Positions 35,306 to 44,379 of a stretch of 64,000 bases of DNA are shown here, piece after piece. The notes under the pieces are model-generated. The model had not been told where the DNA came from. It did not search any database and saw only the letters and a program-made list of their open reading frames with translations. The translations under genes were made by a program, and so were the position numbers. The stretch comes from Sphingomonas sp. (lineage in GTDB: Bacteria > Pseudomonadota > Alphaproteobacteria > Sphingomonadales > Sphingomonadaceae): the NCBI RefSeq assembly GCF_017745215.1, contig NZ_JAGHZV010000008.1, positions 62,001-126,000 on the forward strand, given 5' to 3'. Numbering within the stretch: position 1 is the stretch's first letter; each line of letters opens with the position of its first letter.

Positions 35306-36858
35306 GCTGCACCTGCCCTGGCTGGCGTGGCCGCAGCTTCGCCGGGGCAATAGGAAGCGAGGAACTCGGCATGGCCCGAGAGGTCCTGCGCGTTGTCCGC
35401 GATCCGTTGGCGCAGATCGGCGAGGCGACGCAGCATTTCGTCCTGCGACAGCGCATTCGCGAGCGGGCTGTAGCCGCGCGGGGTTATCCCCTGCCCCAGC
35501 AGCACCGCGAGCCAGCTATCGCGCGAGAAGAGGCCGAGGCGATAGTCGGGCGCGGCGGCGGACTCCTCGAACAGCGCGATCTTGTGCCGGAGGCTGTCGG
35601 GCAGCTGCATCGTGCGGACATGGTCCCACAAAGGCTGCCCGTGCCGGCGGTTGGCGGTATAGTGGAGCACCAGGAAGTCGCGCGTGCGATCGTAATGGAT
35701 CTCGAACAGCCGGTTGAACTCGGCGGCGAGCGCGGCGTCGATCCCCTGCCCCGGCGCGGGGATCAGCGCGGCGAGATCGGTGACCGCGGCCTGGATCAGG
35801 AAGATCGACGTCGATTCGAGCGGCTCGAGGAAACCGCTGGCCAAGCCTACTGCGACGACATTCCCTTCCCAGCAGCGCGCGCGGCGGCCGGCCTGGAAGC
35901 GGAGCAGCCGCGGATCGGCGAGCGGCTCGCCGTCGAGCGCGCCGAGCAGGGTCTCGCGCGCTTCGTGCTCTTCGATGAAGCGGCTCGAGAAGACATAGCC
36001 GTTGCCGGTGCGGTGCTGGAGCGGGATCCGCCAGGTCCAGCCGCCCTTCTGAGCAGTCGAGCGGGTGTAGGGCGTCAGCGGATCGGCGCTGGCGCAGGGT
36101 ACGGCGAGCGCGCGGTCGCAGGGGAGCCATTCGCTCCAGTCGTACCACGGCACCTCCATCGTCTTGCCGAGGAGGAGCGAGCGGAAACCGCTGCAATCGA
36201 GGAAGAAATCGCCTTCGAGGATAGCGCCGGACTTGAGCGTGAGGCTCGCGACATGGCCGGTGCGTCCGTCGCGGGCGACGTCGACAACCTGGCCCTCGAG
36301 GCGCTTCACCCCCCGCGCGGTCGCCCAGCGGCGGAGGAAATCGGCATAGAGGCCCGCGTCGAAATGATAGGCATAGGCGAAGGTCGAGCGGATCGACCTG
36401 GCGTCCTCGGTCGGGAATTCGAAGCCGTTCGCCTGCGCGGCGGCGATCGCGAAGCTATAGTCGTGGATCGGCCCGACATCCTGGCCGGCGAGCATCGCCC
36501 GCGCCCAATGGTGCTGGAAGTCGACGCCCGCCCAGGGCTCGCCGAAGGTGCCGAAGGGGTGGATATAGCGTTCGCCGGGCTGGTCCCACCCCACGAACTC
36601 GATGCCCAGCTTGAAGCTGCCCTGGGTCTCGCGCATGAACTGCGCCTCGTCGATCCCGAGCATGTCGTTGAAGGTCTTGATGTGCGGCAGCGTCGCTTCA
36701 CCGACGCCCACCGTGCCGATCTCGTCCGATTCGATCAGCGTGATCGCATAGTCGGGGCCCGCGAGCAGGTGCACGAGCCCCGCCGCCGCCATCCAGCCGG
36801 CGGTGCCGCCGCCGACGATGATGAGCCGGACGGGCTTCGCTGTCGCATCCTCTCGCAT
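35302..36858 (-). CDS. Flavin-dependent tryptophan-halogenase-family protein
   Basis: The 518-residue protein has all motifs of the family: FAD-binding GGGTAGWMAA, VGEATLPHIKTFNDMLGID with the catalytic Lys, the WxWxIP motif in GWTWRIPLQHR, and SGFLEPLESTSIFLIQ with the Glu-Ser pair. It could form hypohalous acid and halogenate an indole or other aromatic ring. The true substrate of the group encoded beside TonB receptors is generally unknown; tryptophan itself is only one possibility. It starts at ATG 36858, 68 bp after a TonB receptor, and is followed by its degenerate paralogue, a cupin-like protein and GH97. Confidence 0.9.
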   Translation of the reverse strand: MREDATAKPVRLIIVGGGTAGWMAAAGLVHLLAGPDYAITLIESDEIGTVGVGEATLPHIKTFNDMLGIDEAQFMRETQGSFKLGIEFVGWDQPGERYIHPFGTFGEPWAGVDFQHHWARAMLAGQDVGPIHDYSFAIAAAQANGFEFPTEDARSIRSTFAYAYHFDAGLYADFLRRWATARGVKRLEGQVVDVARDGRTGHVASLTLKSGAILEGDFFLDCSGFRSLLLGKTMEVPWYDWSEWLPCDRALAVPCASADPLTPYTRSTAQKGGWTWRIPLQHRTGNGYVFSSRFIEEHEARETLLGALDGEPLADPRLLRFQAGRRARCWEGNVVAVGLASGFLEPLESTSIFLIQAAVTDLAALIPAPGQGIDAALAAEFNRLFEIHYDRTRDFLVLHYTANRRHGQPLWDHVRTMQLPDSLRHKIALFEESAAAPDYRLGLFSRDSWLAVLLGQGITPRGYSPLANALSQDEMLRRLADLRQRIADNAQDLSGHAEFLASYCPGEAAATPARAGAA

Positions 36859-36876
36859 GACCGGTTCCTGCCTCCG

Positions 36877-36916
36877 GGAAAATTTGGCGCCGCCGCCAGG
36901 GCGGGCAGCGGCGCCA
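36877..36916 (-). terminator. Hairpin after the TonB receptor gene
   Basis: On the minus strand TGGCGCCGC pairs with GCGGCGCCA (36908-36916 and 36885-36893) and is followed by AAATTTTCC. This fits an intrinsic terminator or attenuator that lowers expression of the halogenase genes relative to the receptor. Confidence 0.5.
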
Positions 36917-36926
36917 GTGGGAGGTA

Positions 36927-39900
36927 TCAGAACTTGAAGCGCGCGCCGAAGGAGAAGCGGCGGTCCACCCGGCCCCAGTTGGAGTCCATGTAGACCGGCT
37001 TCGCGCCCGGCGTTATCGACGTGTCGCCGAAGACCTGCTGCTGGTAGACCGTGGTGGTGTTCAGCAGGTTCGAGCCTTCGATCGAGAGCTCGACCCAGTC
37101 GAACGGCGAGAAGCGGATCGACCCGTCGAGGTAGCCCGCCGCCTTCTGGAACACCGGCAGGCCGATGCAGCAATCGAGGTTGTTGGTGAGGAAGCGCGAC
37201 CGCCAGTTATAGGCGAGGCGCAGCGCCACCGGGCCCTTTTCGTACAGCGCCACGGCGTTGAACGAGTGCTTCGAGATGCCCGCGAGCATGTGCGAGTCCA
37301 TCACCGCGCCGCGCCCGCCCGAGACGTCGAGGCCCGCGCCGAAGCCGCCGGTTCCGCCGCCGTCGAGCGCGCCCTGCGTCACCAGGTTCGAGTTGTTGAT
37401 CCCCGACTGGTCGACATAGGTGTAGTTGAGCTGCGCGCCGAGGCCAGAGAGCAGGCCCGGCAGGAAGGTGAAGAAGCCCTGGTAGGCGACTTCGAAGCCC
37501 TTCAATTCACCGCCGCCCGCGCCGTTGCGCGGACCGCGGAGCAGCACGTTCTGGGTCGAGCCGTTGTTGGTGATCGTGCGGCTGAACTCGCCATAGGCGA
37601 TGCTGCCGTTCAGGTGCTTGTAGAAGAGGTCGACGCTGAACGAGCTGCCGTTGCCGAAATAATGTTCGAAGGTCAGGTCGAACTGGTCGGCGGTGATTGG
37701 CTGGAGCCCGGCATAGCCCGATTCCGCACGGAACACGAAGTTGTAGCCGGTGACGTTCGCCGCGGTGTGCGCCGCGGTCGGCGAATTATAGACGATGTAG
37801 GGCGAGTCCGGCCCGGTGTTGATCACCGGCGAGTTGATCGAGACGAAGTTGCGCAGCAGGCCGAAGTCCGGCCGCGACATCGCCCGCGAATAGCCGAAGC
37901 GGACGAAGCTCTTGTCGTCGAGCCCGAAGCGCACGTTGAAGCTCGGCAGCCATTGGGTGTGGCTGGCCTTGAACGTGTTGGGCGTGCCGCCGCCGTTCGA
38001 GAAGGCGAGGATCGCCGGGGTGAGGTAGCAGGACGGATTGACGATCGCCGTGCCCGACAGCGGCGTGCCGCACGGCGCGAGCAGCTGGAGGTTGGTCGAG
38101 GTCGGGAAGCCGATGCTGCCGTCGCTGCTGATCTCGGTCTTGATCACGCGGACGCCGGCGTTGCCGCGCACGGTGATGCCGCCGAAGATCGTCTTGTCGT
38201 CCCCGCCGAAGCGCGCCATCGCATAGGCGGCCTTGGTCCGCTCGCGAACGTGCATCACTTCGCTGGGCAGGAAGCAATCGTCGACGGTCGCGTCGCTGCG
38301 GTCGCAGACCGGTGTCCAGCCGGGCGAAATCGGCGAGTTGGTGGTCGGTCCGCTGAGCGACTGGACGAGCTTGGGGAAGTCCTGGAGCGTCGCGCGGTTG
38401 AGATAGACGAGCGGGCCGTTCGAATAGACGTTGCCGTCGAAGAAGCCGTCGCCGAGCGTGGTCGATTCCCATATGCCCGCGCCATAGCCCTTGAAGTCGG
38501 GGTGGCCGGCGGCACAGGCCGGATAAGGCGCGGGGCTGGTGTTGTCGATGTTGAAGCCCGGGCCGTTGCAGTTCCACGAGGCCGCGATCGGCGTCCAGTT
38601 GAAGGTCGAGTAGCGGACGTTCTGGCTGCGGTTGGCGTAGCGCACGCCGACCTTCAGCGAATCGAGCCAGCTGCCGTCGCCGAACTCATATTCGAGGTCG
38701 CCGCGCAGCGCGGTCTCGTGGCCGTCATTGTCCTCGACGTGCGCCTGGATGAACGGCATCCAGTAATTGTGTGGGTTGGCGAGGCCGCCGGTCGCATAGT
38801 TGACGTTTGAGCCGGGAAGCAGCTCGACCTTGGGCGTGCCGTCCTCGTTCACGCTGTACTTCATGTTCGCCATCGAGCCGGTGGCGACGAGGATGTCGTT
38901 GTTGCTCGTGCTCGCGGTGATGCGCTGGCCGTCGAGGGTGACGTGGAGCCGGTCGGTCGGGTCCCAGCGGACGTTCGCCGAAAAGTCGCGGGTCGATTCG
39001 CGATGATCGAAGTTGCGCGCCTCGTTCTGGAAATAGAGGCCGTCGCGCAGCGTCGAGCAGACGTCGGGCGCGGCGCAATTGTTGACGAAGGGCTTGCCCG
39101 GGACGGCGGAACCGGTGTTGATCGCGTCCTGGGTGCTGCTCCAGCTGCCCAGCCAGCTGCCATGGCCCTGGGTCAGCACGCCCGAGACGAGCCGGCCGTC
39201 CGAGCCGAAGACGAGCGAGCTGCCGTCGGCGGCGCCGAGGATGGTGCTGCCGCGTGGATTGAAGGCCTGCGTGCCGTAATAATTGCCGTCGAAGATCGTG
39301 TGCGACGCACGCTCGAGCCAGGCATTGTGATAGCGGGATTCGGTGTACTGGGTAGTGATCCGGAAGTTGCCCGAGTTGTTCTCATACTGGCCCGCGAGCG
39401 CGAAGCCGGTGCGGGTGCGGTCGTAATCGACCTGCGAATAGCGGATGCCGTCGGGCACATAGGCCCAGCTCGAGCCGCCGAAGGGATTGCCGGTGCACCC
39501 GATCGACCCGTCCGGCTTCACGCCGGTGACGTTGGTGCAATAGGTGTCGATCTTGTCCATGATCACGCTTTCGGTGCGCGTGACGACATGGCTGCGGGCG
39601 ACGTCGGCGAGCAGGCCGAAGCGGCCGATCCCGGTCTCCCAGGTGTCGCTGATCAGGCCCGAGAATTCGCCGGTCCACTTGTCCGACCGGTCGCCGTAGG
39701 TGGCCTTGGCGACGCCGGTGACGACCAGCCCCTTGCTGTCGAACGGCAGGCGCGTGCGCAGCACGACGGTGCCGGCGATGCCGCCCTCGATCATGTCGGC
39801 GGTCTGGTTCTTGTACGCATCGACGCCGGCCATCAGCTCGGGCGAGACGTCGTTGAAGTTGAGCCCGCGGGCGCTGTCGGCCGAGAAGCTGTCGCGGCCG

Positions 39901-40316
39901 TTGAACTCGGTGCGGACCATGGTGAGGCCGCGGATCAGCACGCCGGCGGGCTCGCCCGACGGGTGCGTCGAATCGTCGGTCGACTGGAGGCGCGACACGG
40001 TGATGCCCGGCACGCGCTGGAGCGCGCCGGCGACCGAAGTGTCGGGGAAGGCGCCGATATCGGTCGCGGTGATCGAATCGACGATGGTGTCGGCGTTCTT
40101 CTTGATCTGCGCGGCCGACTGGAGCGCGCGGCGCACGCCGACGACGACGATGCCTTCGTCGTTGCCCGGCGCGCTGCCGTCATCGGCCTGGGCGGCCGGC
40201 GCGGGCTCGTCCTGCGCATAAGCGGCGGGCCCCCAGCCCATCATCGCCAGCGCGGCCAGCGAAACGCTCCCGCGAAGGAGCGCGCTGCGGCCGCGGCTCG
40301 AACGAATGTCCTTCAT
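36927..40316 (-). CDS. TonB-dependent outer-membrane receptor, likely for maltooligosaccharides
   Basis: The 1129-residue product has a signal peptide (SVSLAALAMMGWGPAAYAQ), a TonB box-like EGIVVVGVRRALQSAAQIKK, a plug with DSITATDIGAFPDTSVAGAL, LQRVPGITVSRLQ and GVLIRGLTMVRTEFNGRDSF, and a large barrel ending DRRFSFGARFKF. The ALQSAAQIKKNAD type is common among sphingomonad sugar receptors. The linked GH97 enzyme, sugar MFS permease and LacI gene suggest alpha-glucan oligomers as cargo, as in the Caulobacter maltose receptor system. Several TTTGCG-type repeats lie in its upstream region. Confidence 0.9.
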   Translation of the reverse strand: MKDIRSSRGRSALLRGSVSLAALAMMGWGPAAYAQDEPAPAAQADDGSAPGNDEGIVVVGVRRALQSAAQIKKNADTIVDSITATDIGAFPDTSVAGALQRVPGITVSRLQSTDDSTHPSGEPAGVLIRGLTMVRTEFNGRDSFSADSARGLNFNDVSPELMAGVDAYKNQTADMIEGGIAGTVVLRTRLPFDSKGLVVTGVAKATYGDRSDKWTGEFSGLISDTWETGIGRFGLLADVARSHVVTRTESVIMDKIDTYCTNVTGVKPDGSIGCTGNPFGGSSWAYVPDGIRYSQVDYDRTRTGFALAGQYENNSGNFRITTQYTESRYHNAWLERASHTIFDGNYYGTQAFNPRGSTILGAADGSSLVFGSDGRLVSGVLTQGHGSWLGSWSSTQDAINTGSAVPGKPFVNNCAAPDVCSTLRDGLYFQNEARNFDHRESTRDFSANVRWDPTDRLHVTLDGQRITASTSNNDILVATGSMANMKYSVNEDGTPKVELLPGSNVNYATGGLANPHNYWMPFIQAHVEDNDGHETALRGDLEYEFGDGSWLDSLKVGVRYANRSQNVRYSTFNWTPIAASWNCNGPGFNIDNTSPAPYPACAAGHPDFKGYGAGIWESTTLGDGFFDGNVYSNGPLVYLNRATLQDFPKLVQSLSGPTTNSPISPGWTPVCDRSDATVDDCFLPSEVMHVRERTKAAYAMARFGGDDKTIFGGITVRGNAGVRVIKTEISSDGSIGFPTSTNLQLLAPCGTPLSGTAIVNPSCYLTPAILAFSNGGGTPNTFKASHTQWLPSFNVRFGLDDKSFVRFGYSRAMSRPDFGLLRNFVSINSPVINTGPDSPYIVYNSPTAAHTAANVTGYNFVFRAESGYAGLQPITADQFDLTFEHYFGNGSSFSVDLFYKHLNGSIAYGEFSRTITNNGSTQNVLLRGPRNGAGGGELKGFEVAYQGFFTFLPGLLSGLGAQLNYTYVDQSGINNSNLVTQGALDGGGTGGFGAGLDVSGGRGAVMDSHMLAGISKHSFNAVALYEKGPVALRLAYNWRSRFLTNNLDCCIGLPVFQKAAGYLDGSIRFSPFDWVELSIEGSNLLNTTTVYQQQVFGDTSITPGAKPVYMDSNWGRVDRRFSFGARFKF

Positions 40317-40573
40317 TTCCTACTCCCTGTTGTCTGCCGCTCCTGTCCCCGGAGCCGGTCGAATTCACACGCGAAGATCGCCGGGCCCCTGCGGGTCCGG
40401 ACTGCCAAGAGATCAGGCTGGGTGCGGTGGTGCCGCGGCACCGGCCTTCGCGGCCGGCGCGCATGGGTTGCGCAGTGTCATCGTCCCCTCCTCCCCCAGC
40501 GCCTGGCGATGGTCCCCCCGCCGTGACGCCGATGCTGCAACCGGCCGCAAGTCCCCTGCGGCCTTGAGCGGGA

Positions 40574-40821
40574 ATGCGCAATTTGCATCACCGCCCGTTG
40601 ATTTGCGTAATTTTGCGTACACTGGGCGAGGCAGGCAAGAGGCAAAAGATTTTGCGCAGCATCGTGGTTTCGGCGCCACATGCACTTTTTCAAGCAATTG
40701 AATTATAAGCACTTAAATTTCTTGTTAGCGCTCACAGAAAATGACGAGCGTTGTCATGCCAAACAAAATCTGCTTGGAAACGGCGCGAAATACTGCAATA
40801 TTTGCATGGAAATTGCGCAAC
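40574..40821. promoter_or_regulatory. Cluster of TTTGCG-type repeats upstream of the TonB receptor
   Basis: The lower-GC spacer 40317-40903 contains ATGCGCAATTTGCAT (40574-40588), ATTTGCGTAATTTTGCGTAC (40601-40620), ATTTTGCGCA (40649-40658) and ATTTGCATGGAAATTGCGCA (about 40799-40818). The repeated TTTGCRNA half-sites suggest an operator array, possibly for the LacI protein at 42473. No convincing gene lies in this spacer. Confidence 0.4.
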
Positions 40822-40903
40822 TCGGGGCAGTGTTTTGCGGGAGTGGGCAGAAGAGAAATCGGCGAGTCGAGCCGGTGCGGGTCGCCGTGCCGCGGCCCTC
40901 GAT

Positions 40904-42418
40904 TCAGCCGTGGCGCCCCGGGCTTCGCGGCAGCGTGAGCGCGAACAGCGCGGCGAGCCCGAACGACCCCGCCGACAGCGCCAGCGCGGCGATCGCGCGC
41001 CCCTCGAACCACTCGCCGACCAGTGCGCCGAGCACGGTCGCCGCGACCAGCTGGGGCAGCACCAGGAAGACATTGTGGATGCCCATGTACACGCCGGTCT
41101 TGCTCGGCGGCACGGCGCTGGAGAGCATGGCATAGGGCAAGGACAGGATCCCGGCCCAGGCGATGCCGATGCCGGCCGCCGGGAGCCACAGCAGCGCGGG
41201 GTCGCGGATCACGAGGAAGCCCGCCAGCCCGAGCCCGCCGCACGCGAGGCACAGCGCGTGCGTGACCGGCCGGCCGAGCCTGGCGGTCACCAGCGGCAGC
41301 AGCAGCGCGACCAGCGAGGCGACGCCGTTGTACCCCGCGAAGAGCACCCCCACCCAGTCGGCGGCTTCGTTGTAGCCGGGCGTGCCGGGATCGGGCGCGC
41401 CATAGTGCTGCGCGGCGACCGAGGGCGTGGTGTAGATCCACATCGCGAACAGCCCGAACCAGGTGAAGAACTGCACCACCGCGAGCCGGCGCAACAGCAA
41501 CGGCATGTGGAGGATGTCCTCGACGATCTCGAACATGCCGATCGAGGCGTGGCCCGCGCGGCGCATCCACACCGCGCCGAGCTGGGCGAGCCCGAACACC
41601 GCGGCGAGCACCGCGACGACATAGGTCTCGCGCTCCCAGCCGCCGAGCCCGGCCGCGGCGGCGAGCGCGATGCCGCCGAGGATCCACAGCCAGCCCTGGC
41701 GGACGAGCTTGGCGGCGCCCTCGGCGCTGGGGATCAGGTGCGGGTCGGCGGCGGTCTGGGCGGCGCGATCGGGCCTGCGCTCGCGCGTGGTGAAGACGCT
41801 CCAGCTAACCGCCGCGACCAGGCCGATCGCGCCGATGGTGAAGGCATAGCGCACCGAATCGGGGACGACGCCGGGCCGGCCCTGCCCATCGATCCCGAAC
41901 CAATGGGTGAGCATCCACGGCAAGGCCGAGGCGAACACCGCGCCCGCGCCGATGAAGAACACCTGCATCGCGAAGCCGGTGGTGCGCTGCTCCTCGGGCA
42001 TGGTGTCGGCGACGAGCGCACGGAACGGCTCCATCGCGATGTTGATCGAGGCGGTGAGCAGCCAGAGCATCAGGCTGGCCAGCATCAGGCTCGGCGCGTG
42101 CGGCATCGCCCAGAGCGCGGCGCCGGCGAGCAGCGCGCCGCCGAAGAGATACGGTCGCCTACGGCCGAGCGGGGTCCAGGTGCGGTCCGAGAGATAGCCG
42201 ATCACCGGCTGGACGAGCAGCCCGGCGGCGGGGCCGGCGATCCACAGGATCGCGAGCTCGTCGATGTTCGCGCCGAGCGTCTGGAAGATGCGGCTGGTGT
42301 TGCCGTTCTGCAGGCCCCAGACGATCTGCACGCCGAACAGACCGATGCACATGTTCCAGATCTGCAGGAACGACAGCCGCGGGCGTTTCGGCGCCGGCGC
42401 GGCTTCTTCCGAGTCCAA
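40904..42418 (-). CDS. MFS sugar transporter (GPH/SLC45-like, maltose/sucrose type)
   Basis: The 504-residue inner-membrane protein has about 12 hydrophobic segments and the family signature GYLSDRTWTPLGRRRPYLF between helices 2 and 3, together with QIVWGLQNGNTSRIFQTLGA in helix 1. This resembles the maltose/sucrose:H+ symporters encoded beside TonB receptors in Caulobacter and Xanthomonas. It would move the disaccharide or oligosaccharide delivered by the receptor into the cytoplasm. It is divergent from the LacI gene 54 bp away. Confidence 0.88.
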   Translation of the reverse strand: MDSEEAAPAPKRPRLSFLQIWNMCIGLFGVQIVWGLQNGNTSRIFQTLGANIDELAILWIAGPAAGLLVQPVIGYLSDRTWTPLGRRRPYLFGGALLAGAALWAMPHAPSLMLASLMLWLLTASINIAMEPFRALVADTMPEEQRTTGFAMQVFFIGAGAVFASALPWMLTHWFGIDGQGRPGVVPDSVRYAFTIGAIGLVAAVSWSVFTTRERRPDRAAQTAADPHLIPSAEGAAKLVRQGWLWILGGIALAAAAGLGGWERETYVVAVLAAVFGLAQLGAVWMRRAGHASIGMFEIVEDILHMPLLLRRLAVVQFFTWFGLFAMWIYTTPSVAAQHYGAPDPGTPGYNEAADWVGVLFAGYNGVASLVALLLPLVTARLGRPVTHALCLACGGLGLAGFLVIRDPALLWLPAAGIGIAWAGILSLPYAMLSSAVPPSKTGVYMGIHNVFLVLPQLVAATVLGALVGEWFEGRAIAALALSAGSFGLAALFALTLPRSPGRHG

Positions 42419-42472
42419 CGAATTTCCCTCCCCTGGCGGCCGTGTTCGGCCCTATTCGAAGCTTGATCGCAA

Positions 42473-43486
42473 ATGGGCACGACTGGCAACAGCAATACGA
42501 CGCTCGAGGATCTGGCCCAGCTCGCCGGAGTCTCGATCTCCACTGTCTCGCGCGCGCTCAACGACCATCCGTTGATCAGCACGCGCACCAAGCAGCGCAT
42601 CTGGGCGCTCGCACGCGAGCATGAATACCCCTTCCGCCACTACATGCCCTCGGCGCCGATCGGAGCGGAGGGATCGATCGCGATCGTGACCCCGCACATG
42701 CGCGGCGGGCCGCTGCCGCTCTCGCATCCCTTCTTCCTCGAGCTGCTCGCGAGCATCGGCGAGGCGGCGCGCGCGCGCGACTGCGACTTCACGGTGAGCC
42801 ACACCACGCCGTCCAAATACGAGGACCTGGTGACCGCGGCGACGTCGAGCCGGGCGAGCGGGGTGATCTTCCTGGGGCAGAGCATGCTCCACGAAGCGTT
42901 CAACCGGCTGGCGGCGACCAGTGCGCGCTTCGTGGTGTGGGGCGCGCGGCTGGCGGGGCAGAAATATTGCTCGATCGGCTCGGACAACCTCCTCGGCGGG
43001 CGGCGCGCGACCGCGCATCTCGCGCGGCTGGGGCGGCGGCGCATCCTGTTCCTCGGCTCCTCGGACCCCGAGGCCGAGCAGCGGCGGCGCGGCTATTTCG
43101 AGGCGCTGAAGGAAGCGGGGATCGAAGCCGATCCCAAGCTGGTGGTGGCAGTGGACTTCGAGTTCGAGTCCGCCGAGGCCGCGGTGGGGCGGCTGCTGCG
43201 GCGCGGCGTGTCGTTCGACGGGATCGTCGCCTCGAGCGACCTTATCGCGCTGGGCGCCATCCGGGCGCTGCGCCGCGAGGGGCTGACGGTGCCGCGCGAC
43301 GTCTCGGTGGTGGGCTATGACGACATGCTGCTCGCCCGCCTCTCGACGCCGACGCTGACGACGATCCGCCAGGACACGCAGGACGCAGGGCGAAAGCTGG
43401 TCGCGCGGATCCTGGACCCGAACCCCGATCATCTCTCCGAGCATTTGCCGACCGACCTGATCGTCAGGGAATCATGCGGTGCCTGA
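42473..43486 (+). CDS. LacI-family transcriptional regulator (probable maltose/alpha-glucan regulator)
   Basis: The 337-residue protein has the helix-turn-helix TTLEDLAQLAGVSISTVSRA, a hinge ending PFRHYMPSAPIG, and a sugar-binding-protein-like domain (GSIAIVTPHMRGG, ASGVIFLGQSM, RRRILFLGSSDPEAEQRRRG, VSVVGYDDMLLARLSTP). It is divergent from the sugar permease and close to the TonB receptor, so it likely controls both. The hinge lacks the usual NxxARxL form, so its DNA-binding mode may differ slightly. The effector is unknown. Confidence 0.9.
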   Translation: MGTTGNSNTTLEDLAQLAGVSISTVSRALNDHPLISTRTKQRIWALAREHEYPFRHYMPSAPIGAEGSIAIVTPHMRGGPLPLSHPFFLELLASIGEAARARDCDFTVSHTTPSKYEDLVTAATSSRASGVIFLGQSMLHEAFNRLAATSARFVVWGARLAGQKYCSIGSDNLLGGRRATAHLARLGRRRILFLGSSDPEAEQRRRGYFEALKEAGIEADPKLVVAVDFEFESAEAAVGRLLRRGVSFDGIVASSDLIALGAIRALRREGLTVPRDVSVVGYDDMLLARLSTPTLTTIRQDTQDAGRKLVARILDPNPDHLSEHLPTDLIVRESCGA

Positions 43487-43628
43487 GCGCCGGCCGAAAT
43501 AAAAATAGGTGGAAAAGCAAAATACCCATGCTCCGCCCGCAGTAGAAATATTGCGCGTTTCCAGATTCTTGCTTAGCCTCTCAGTCGCACGGCTTCTTCA
43601 GCCGCTGCCTTGTTGGAGGGGGAATTCG

Positions 43629-44333
43629 ATGAAACGGTTCATCACTGGCGCGGCGATCGCCGCGCTTCTTGCCGCGCCCTTGTCCGCGCAGACTGCATCC
43701 CAAGCGGTGCAGGCGGCTGCGGTTCCGGGGGCGTCGGGGGTTGGGGCCCCGGAAGGCGAGTTGATGCTGACCAAGGGGACGCCGATCACGCTGATCGTCT
43801 CGAAGGAAGTGAACAGCAGCACCCACAAGGAAGGCGACACCTTCCCGCTCGCGGTGCGCGACGACGTGAAGATCGGCGACACGATCGTGATCCCGCGCGG
43901 CACGCCGGCGCTGGGCGAGATCACCTGGCGGACGGGCAAGGGCGCGTTCGGCAAGTCGGGCAAGATGGAATTCTCGCGGCGCTACATCGACCTGAACGGC
44001 GAGCATATCCCGGTGACCGGCGACTATCGCCAGGAAGGCGAAGGCAACACCGTTGCGACCGGCGTCGGCATCATCGCGGTCGGCGTGTTCGCCGGCTTCA
44101 TCACCGGAAAGCGCGCGCGCGTTCCGATGGGCCGCGAGCTGATGTCGCAGCTGGCCCAGCCGGTGCCCTTCACCGCCGACGGGCACCTGTCGTCCTCGTT
44201 CGACTCCAAGTCGGCCGAGGCCGCTGCCGCGGCGAACACGGCCATCGGCCAGTGCCGCGCCAAGGCAGAGGCCCTGACCAAGGGCAAGCGCGAGAGCGCG
44301 CTCAAGGAATGCTACAAGAAGCGCATGGAGTGA
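43629..44333 (+). CDS. Exported protein of unknown function
   Basis: The 234-residue product has a Sec signal (MKRFITGAAIAALLAAPLSA) and a beta-rich region beginning LMLTKGTPITLIVSKEVNSS, with VIPRGTPALGEITWRTGKG. This motif set recurs in secreted proteins annotated only as hypothetical. A hydrophobic glycine-rich stretch (ATGVGIIAVGVFAGFITGKR) may insert in a membrane, and two Cys near the C-terminus (GQCRAK, KECYKK) could form a disulfide. Start chosen from signal and GGAGGGGG. It follows the LacI gene by 142 bp but shows no functional link to it. Confidence 0.75.
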   Translation: MKRFITGAAIAALLAAPLSAQTASQAVQAAAVPGASGVGAPEGELMLTKGTPITLIVSKEVNSSTHKEGDTFPLAVRDDVKIGDTIVIPRGTPALGEITWRTGKGAFGKSGKMEFSRRYIDLNGEHIPVTGDYRQEGEGNTVATGVGIIAVGVFAGFITGKRARVPMGRELMSQLAQPVPFTADGHLSSSFDSKSAEAAAAANTAIGQCRAKAEALTKGKRESALKECYKKRME

Positions 44334-44379
44334 TCCGGTTCGGGGCGGCGCCTTCGCGGGTTCCGCCCCGCTTTCCGCG

